Shown in pieces: positions 50,672-53,516 of a stretch of 53,516 nt of DNA. Positions within the stretch are counted from its first letter, which is position 1. Every line of letters starts with the position of its first letter. The notes under the pieces were generated by a model that saw only the letters and a program-made list of their open reading frames with translations, was not told the DNA's origin and ran no database searches. Both the position numbers and the translations under genes were made by a program. Origin of the DNA: Plantactinospora alkalitolerans (lineage in GTDB: Bacteria; Actinomycetota; Actinomycetes; Mycobacteriales; Micromonosporaceae); the NCBI RefSeq assembly GCF_015690345.1, contig NZ_JADPUN010000224.1, forward strand, positions 1 through 53,516, read 5' to 3'.

Positions 50672-51711
50672 GCCGCCGCCTCGCCACCCCATATCGCCTG
50701 CTGCTGCGCGTCTACCCGAAGGGCTCACGTCGCGGAGAACTGGCAGACACGCTGCTCATGGCCGCCGAGGCCGGACACGTCCGGCCTGGCCCTATTGAGA
50801 CGCTCAACCTACTTCGGCAAGGCATGCGGGCCCGACTCGGTCGCCCACTTAGCAGAGGTGTGGTCGTGCTGGCTATCTTCGCCTCAATTTTCTCCGGCTT
50901 TCTGAGCGCGTCGCTGGCGAACCGTATTGGTTGGGAGGCGGCGCCGGCGCTTCCAACCGGCGCAGCGTGGACTCAGCTCGCCCAGATGCTCACCCCAGGC
51001 TTATCGGCACAATCGTACGGAAGGTCGGACGACCCCTTCCGCAACAACGGTGGTGAGACCGATGCGGCGTCGGTCAGCTACCTCACCGATCGAACGCCTG
51101 CGACCGAGGACGTCGATGCCTATCTAGCCGGCCTGCAGCAACGCCTGGAGGCGGCCGGTTGGACCGTCACCGACACCTACTCGACCAGCCCGACCGACAT
51201 CGAAACCGGCGCCCGGCAAAACAACTCGCAGGCGTTGATCGCACGCAACGGCGCACTCGTGCTGCGGTTCGAGGACTACTTCGACGCAGCGTACGCCGAA
51301 GGCGGGCTCAGGGTCTCGATCTACCGGGCGGAACCGCGCTGGCTCACCGGTTCGACGCTCGCCGTCGGCCTGCTCGGCATGCTGGCTGGATGGCTGCTAG
51401 CCGGCTGGGCCAGCCGCCGTCTCGAGCACCGTCCGTTGGCAGCCTTTCTCGCTGCCACCACCGCCATCGGCGGTCTCGTCTTGCTGATCCCCGCCTGGCT
51501 GCTCGGTAGTCTGCAATACCTGGGCATACTGTCAGGCACGGCCGTGCCTGACTCGCCGTTCTGGCATGGCCTGGTGCCCACCGACGATTTTGGCGGCATG
51601 GCGTACCCCGCCGGGGCGGCGATAACAGCAGCCATCGCCGTGGCTGCGCTCTGCCCGCCCCGGCCTGCACCCGCCACCGACCCCGGCTCAGCAGGCACGG
51701 CGAAGACATGA
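50668..51711 (+). CDS. Membrane protein of a PadR-linked operon
   Basis: 347 aa. N-terminal soluble YRLLLRVYPKGSRRGELADT (a signature common in PadR-neighbour proteins), then a membrane segment VVVLAIFASIFSGFLSASLA, an external domain, and three more hydrophobic helices (LAVGLLGMLAGWLLAGW, AAFLAATTAIGGLVLLIPA, AGAAITAAIAVAAL). Function unknown. Confidence 0.8.
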   Translation: MSRRLATPYRLLLRVYPKGSRRGELADTLLMAAEAGHVRPGPIETLNLLRQGMRARLGRPLSRGVVVLAIFASIFSGFLSASLANRIGWEAAPALPTGAAWTQLAQMLTPGLSAQSYGRSDDPFRNNGGETDAASVSYLTDRTPATEDVDAYLAGLQQRLEAAGWTVTDTYSTSPTDIETGARQNNSQALIARNGALVLRFEDYFDAAYAEGGLRVSIYRAEPRWLTGSTLAVGLLGMLAGWLLAGWASRRLEHRPLAAFLAATTAIGGLVLLIPAWLLGSLQYLGILSGTAVPDSPFWHGLVPTDDFGGMAYPAGAAITAAIAVAALCPPRPAPATDPGSAGTAKT

Positions 51712-52410
51712 CAAAACGTAGCTGCCATCGGACTGTCCCGACGCCGCTCCCCCACAACCGTCCTCGGACCATCGCAATAGTCCACCTTCGGCCAGCTCGC
51801 CGACATAATAGGCCGGGCTCCAACTCCGGCAACACAGACGTAGCGCATCGATTCACCGCACAGTAGACCTGACGCCGACCCCGCCCGGTCTACTACAAAA
51901 CCAGCGCTGTCACCGCATTCGCAATCTGACCCACGAGGCCAACCTCGACCAAGATCAGGCGTACTGGTCTGCCGCAATCCGTGCGTCTGGCGGGCCGGCG
52001 GTGGTCCGTCGCTGAAGGCGCTGTGGCGGCATCGCTAAGCTCAGCCTCGTAGTTGCTCACCTGGAGTGTTGCGACGACCGCCAGAATCCGCCCGGCCCAT
52101 AGTGGCCCCACCGGGCTGGACGGCAGCCGTTGTGACGGCTTGAAGTGGCCCCACCGCGGGCGCAGTGGGTTCCCTGCCGGGTCACGCAATGTGATGGCGG
52201 CTGCCCTCTGAGATCTCGTCCCCGCGGCCTTGGCGGATGCTCTGTGCCGCGAATGCGGTTGCAGCGCCCCGTAGGATTCCGACCATGAGTTGCTTCGCCG
52301 CTTGGCGTACCCGCCACTGAGGGTCGGCTCGCCGCCGTTCCGGCCGCTGGCTGGCCGTCTGATGCCTGGTTTGTTGGCTTTCAGAACCTCAGCTCGAGAG
52401 GCACACTCAC
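51712..52410. other. 699-bp gap with IS21-type end repeats
   Basis: No supported gene. At 52096-52156 two GTGGCCCCACC copies flank TGACGGCTT, and the minus strand reads RPRWGHFKPSQ, a phrase often found at the ends of actinobacterial IS21-like elements. The rest shows no gene or RNA that I can recognise. Confidence 0.4.
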
Positions 52411-52893
52411 ATGCGTATCCGCTCGTTTCTTCAGCATGACCTGACCCGGCTCACCGAACTGACCATCGAGACGTTCGGGCCGTTCTATGAAGACTCCTTC
52501 CGCCCTCTCGTGGGCGAGGTCGTCTTCGCCAACCAGCACGGTAAGTGGCGCGACGACTACGTCAAGCAGGTTGCCGAGCTCCACGACCCCGCCCAGCACC
52601 GGTACGTCGCGGTCGCCGAGATCGACGGTGCCATCGCCGGCTACGTGGCCTGGGCAGTAGAGCCCGAACGCCGAAATGCCAGCGTCACGATCCTCGCCGT
52701 GTCCGCGGAGCACCGGCGGCTCGGCGCGGGCACCGTGCTGTGCGAGCATGCGTTCGCCGCGATGCGGGACTTCGGCGCCGAGGTCGTAACGATCGGCACG
52801 GGCGGGGACGGATTCCATGCGCCCGCCCGAGCCCTGTACGAAGCACTGGGCTTCACGCCGCTGCCGGTCGCCGTCTACTACCGGGAACTCTGA
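52411..52893 (+). CDS. GNAT-family N-acetyltransferase
   Basis: 160 aa from ATG 52411. GNAT motif A is VTILAVSAEHRRLGAGTVLC (acetyl-CoA binding, R-R-L-G-A-G), motif B ALYEALGFTPLPVAVYY. Complete single domain. Substrate unknown; stands alone. Confidence 0.92.
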   Translation: MRIRSFLQHDLTRLTELTIETFGPFYEDSFRPLVGEVVFANQHGKWRDDYVKQVAELHDPAQHRYVAVAEIDGAIAGYVAWAVEPERRNASVTILAVSAEHRRLGAGTVLCEHAFAAMRDFGAEVVTIGTGGDGFHAPARALYEALGFTPLPVAVYYREL

Positions 52894-52899
52894 TCTGAT

Positions 52900-52933
52900 C
52901 CGGGGCGGGTGGCGGCGACGCACCCCGCCCCGG
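52900..52933 (+). terminator. Terminator after the GNAT gene
   Basis: Arms CCGGGGCGGG (52900-52909) and CCCGCCCCGG (52924-52933), loop of about 14 nt that can extend the stem with one bulge; 7 bp after the stop. Confidence 0.65.
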
Positions 52934-52969
52934 TCACAGCAGCCCAACGAGCCGTGCCAGCCGTTTGTG

Positions 52970-53222
52970 TTAGGCGGGGATCGGGTGGTGTTGCTTCTGT
53001 CTGGCGTGGGCGAGGCGGTAGGAGTCGGTGCCGGTCTCGATGATGTTGCCGCCGAAGGTGAGGCGGTCGACGATCGCGGCGCAGAGCCGCGGGTCGATGA
53101 AGGTCTTGGTCCAGCCGGAGAACGACTCGTTCGACGCGATCGCCACGGAGGCTTTCTCCTCCCGCTCGGTTAGGACCTGGAACAGCAGCTCAGCGCCGCG
53201 CCGGTCGAGTTCCATATAGCCC
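52970..53222 (-). pseudogene. IS21 istB 3' fragment (minus strand)
   Basis: Minus-strand frame GYMELDRRGAELLFQVLTER, then IASNESFSGWTKTFIDPRLC and AAIVDRLTFGGNIIETG to the stop at 52970: the C-terminal half of the IstB AAA+ helper ATPase (Walker B Asp-Glu lies just upstream in IDEVGY, at the junction). Cut at the palindrome 53223-53264. Confidence 0.8.
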
Positions 53223-53264
53223 ACCTCGTCGATCTATGAGGACATCCTCATAGATCGACGAGGT
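53223..53264. repeat. 20-bp perfect inverted repeat at an istB/istB junction
   Basis: Arms 53223-53242 and 53245-53264 are perfect complements around CA. Each arm encodes the IDEV part of an istB Walker B region, so two istB fragments are joined head to head here. Confidence 0.85.
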
Positions 53265-53412
53265 CGGCTACCAGCCCCTCGAACGGGCCCAGGCCAACCT
53301 CGTCTTCCAGGTCATCTCGAAGCGATACGAGAAGGGCTCCACCCTGCTCACCTCGAACAAGAGTTTCGGCGAATGGGGCCAGGTCTTCGCCCGAGTTCGG
53401 TCATTTCGTTAG
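53254..53412 (+). pseudogene. IS21 istB fragment (plus strand)
   Basis: The plus-strand frame IDEVGYQPLERAQANLVFQV, then ISKRYEKGSTLLTSNKSFGEW and GQVFA, is a second, different IstB (Walker B, sensor 1 TSNKSF). It lacks the N-terminal P-loop half and its C-terminus, ending in a TAG at 53410-53412. It differs from the minus-strand copy, so the pair did not come from a simple duplication. Confidence 0.75.
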
Positions 53413-53516
53413 TGCCTGAGGTCCGCTCGGGGTGAGGGCGTCGATGATGGCCTGCCGTTCGGGGTCGATCTGGGGTGGGAACGTCTGCGTGGCGTCGTTG
53501 ATCGCGAGGGTCGCCG
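53401..53516 (-). CDS. C-terminal end of an unidentified protein, cut by window edge
   Basis: The minus-strand frame enters at 53516 and reads ATLAINDATQTFPPQIDPER, then QAIIDALTPSGPQALTK to TGA at 53401-53403. Composition is protein-like. Too short to identify. Confidence 0.35.
   Translation of the reverse strand, partial: ATLAINDATQTFPPQIDPERQAIIDALTPSGPQALTK

Overview
The window is high-GC actinobacterial DNA, most likely from a Micromonospora-like organism. This rests on base composition, GTG/TTG starts, SARP/AfsR regulation and IS families; no taxonomic marker gene is present. It has three parts.

(1) 1-1220: right edge of an integrated element. A truncated tyrosine integrase and an overlapping excisionase lie beside a displaced 3' half of a tRNA-Arg gene that keeps its terminator.

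(2) About 1.5-35.9 kb: a large and unusual biosynthetic gene cluster, almost all on the minus strand with many 1-4 bp start/stop overlaps. From right to left it holds an APH-like kinase and FkbM methyltransferase (plus strand), P450, AfsR-type regulator, a glycosyltransferase-aminotransferase fusion, methyltransferase and terminator. Then come an AsnRS-like synthetase, PhyH dioxygenase, two methyltransferases, an MccF-like peptidase, an orphan protein, a ProRS-like protein, a BtrN-like radical SAM enzyme, a YdjC deacetylase and a full MetRS. Next are an AMP ligase, a ThiG-like enzyme, a HAD phosphatase, a glycosyltransferase, an ABC-2 exporter, two condensation-like proteins lacking the HH of HHxxxDG, a transglutaminase-like protein, two free carrier proteins, FabH and (plus strand) a fatty acyl-AMP ligase. 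There are no modular NRPS/PKS proteins and no recognisable amino-acid-specific NRPS adenylation module. My reading, which is inference, is an acylated, amino-acid-bearing aminosugar, possibly a thiosugar. Amino acids may be activated by aminoacyl-tRNA-synthetase paralogues, and self-protection may come from MccF and/or the duplicate MetRS. I do not recognise a described cluster with this gene set.

(3) 35.9-53.5 kb: accessory DNA. It contains a complete IS3/rve-type transposase, IS30, broken IS6, IS1182 and IS21 (istB) copies, a second tRNA 3'-end attachment remnant (tRNA-Val type), a secreted GH43 protein with a possible LacI-type operator, a PadR/membrane-protein pair, HxlR, an F420/NADP oxidoreductase-like protein, GNAT and several orphans.
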